A stretch of DNA of 64,000 nucleotides from Defluviicoccus sp046348835 (GTDB lineage: Bacteria; Pseudomonadota; Alphaproteobacteria; Rhodospirillales; Defluviicoccaceae). Under the pieces are notes generated by a model. That model searched no databases. It saw only the letters and a program-made list of their open reading frames with translations, and was not told the origin of the DNA. The stretch is taken from positions 248,001 to 312,000 of the forward strand of contig JAXMDM010000004.1 of the NCBI GenBank assembly GCA_046348835.1, in the 5' to 3' direction. Positions 63,944 to 64,000 of this stretch are shown piece after piece. A program made the position numbers and the translations under genes. How positions within the stretch are numbered: the stretch's first letter is position 1; every line of letters begins with the position of its first letter.

Positions 63944-64000
63944 TGCGATCGTCATCGGCAGCGGCTTCGGCGGCGCGGTCATCGCCTGCCGCTTCGCCGA
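63936..64000 (+). CDS. GMC-type flavin oxidoreductase, 5' end only
   Basis: Only 21 residues are visible: MFDAIVIGSGFGGAVIACRF and one more. This is a textbook FAD-binding Rossmann start (GSGFGG). With the neighbouring hydrolase, patatin and the domain resemblance above, a cholesterol-oxidase-like GMC enzyme is the best reading, but the catalytic part is outside the window and other FAD enzymes fit the same motif. Confidence 0.6.
   Translation, partial: MFDAIVIGSGFGGAVIACRFA

Overview
The window is 64 kb of GC-rich DNA (roughly two thirds G+C) with densely packed genes and GTG/TTG starts next to ATG. It looks like the chromosome of an alphaproteobacterium, most likely of the Rhodospirillales. 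The signs are the run lysC / flavin oxidoreductase / ptsP / HTH protein / ispG / hisS / prfA / prmC / DUF4167, a DUF1476 (ATP synthase zeta-like) gene, a DUF1178 gene, a TIGR02281-type aspartic protease, an NDUFAF5-like methyltransferase beside comF, and CbtB-CbtA under a cobalamin riboswitch. This assignment is inferred from gene content and was not tested. I saw no rRNA, tRNA, insertion sequence, CRISPR array or intact prophage.

Layout. 1-4.4 kb: partial MaoC hydratase, a histidine phosphatase variant divergent from a riboswitch-controlled cbtB-cbtA cobalt transporter, a lone recombinase-like SAM-domain protein and a MATE exporter. 4.4-7.8 kb: complete frdABCD quinol:fumarate reductase operon with a candidate promoter and a clear terminator. 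7.9-17.5 kb: a small Pro/Tyr-rich exported protein, purQ/purS/purC, an NRDE protein, the DUF1476 protein, an LprI-like protein, glgB, an RhlE-type helicase and purB. 17.6-27.8 kb: an Ntn-hydrolase-like protein, MFS transporter, Dps, RadC, Map, SfsA, methyltransferase, ComF, glutaredoxin, Nit hydrolase, DUF1178 protein and UbiG. 28-40.3 kb: a co-directional core block from lysC to DUF4167 that includes glutamyl-tRNA reductase (hemA) in hemA-prfA-prmC order. 40.4-50 kb: a terminase-small-subunit-like gene, a membrane protein with a TIR domain, a circularly permuted ATP-grasp/alpha-E fusion with its transglutaminase partner, a Wzy-like polymerase, MepA and a large exported unknown. 50.3-56.9 kb: pgi, mutL, aspartic protease, rsmD, rluB, PuuD-like amidotransferase, tadA.

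57-64 kb, running off the right edge: a very tight operon of at least eight genes (gaps of 4 bp or less, or overlaps). It encodes an alpha/beta hydrolase with an apparent Cys nucleophile, an acetoacetate-decarboxylase-family protein, three consecutive four-helix membrane proteins, a patatin fused to an extra C-terminal domain, a membrane-anchored metallophosphoesterase, and the start of a GMC-type flavin oxidoreductase. A candidate promoter and a perfect 19-bp inverted repeat lie upstream. I read it as an uncharacterised lipid- or sterol-like-substrate pathway. It is the best candidate in the window for an undescribed system.

Metabolic threads: fumarate reductase, B12-dependent control of cobalt uptake and glycogen branching occur within 15 kb and would suit an organism that makes propionyl-CoA-type products anaerobically, but this link is speculative. 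Several housekeeping genes depart from expectation, notably GluTR in a probable alphaproteobacterium and purCSQ without purL.
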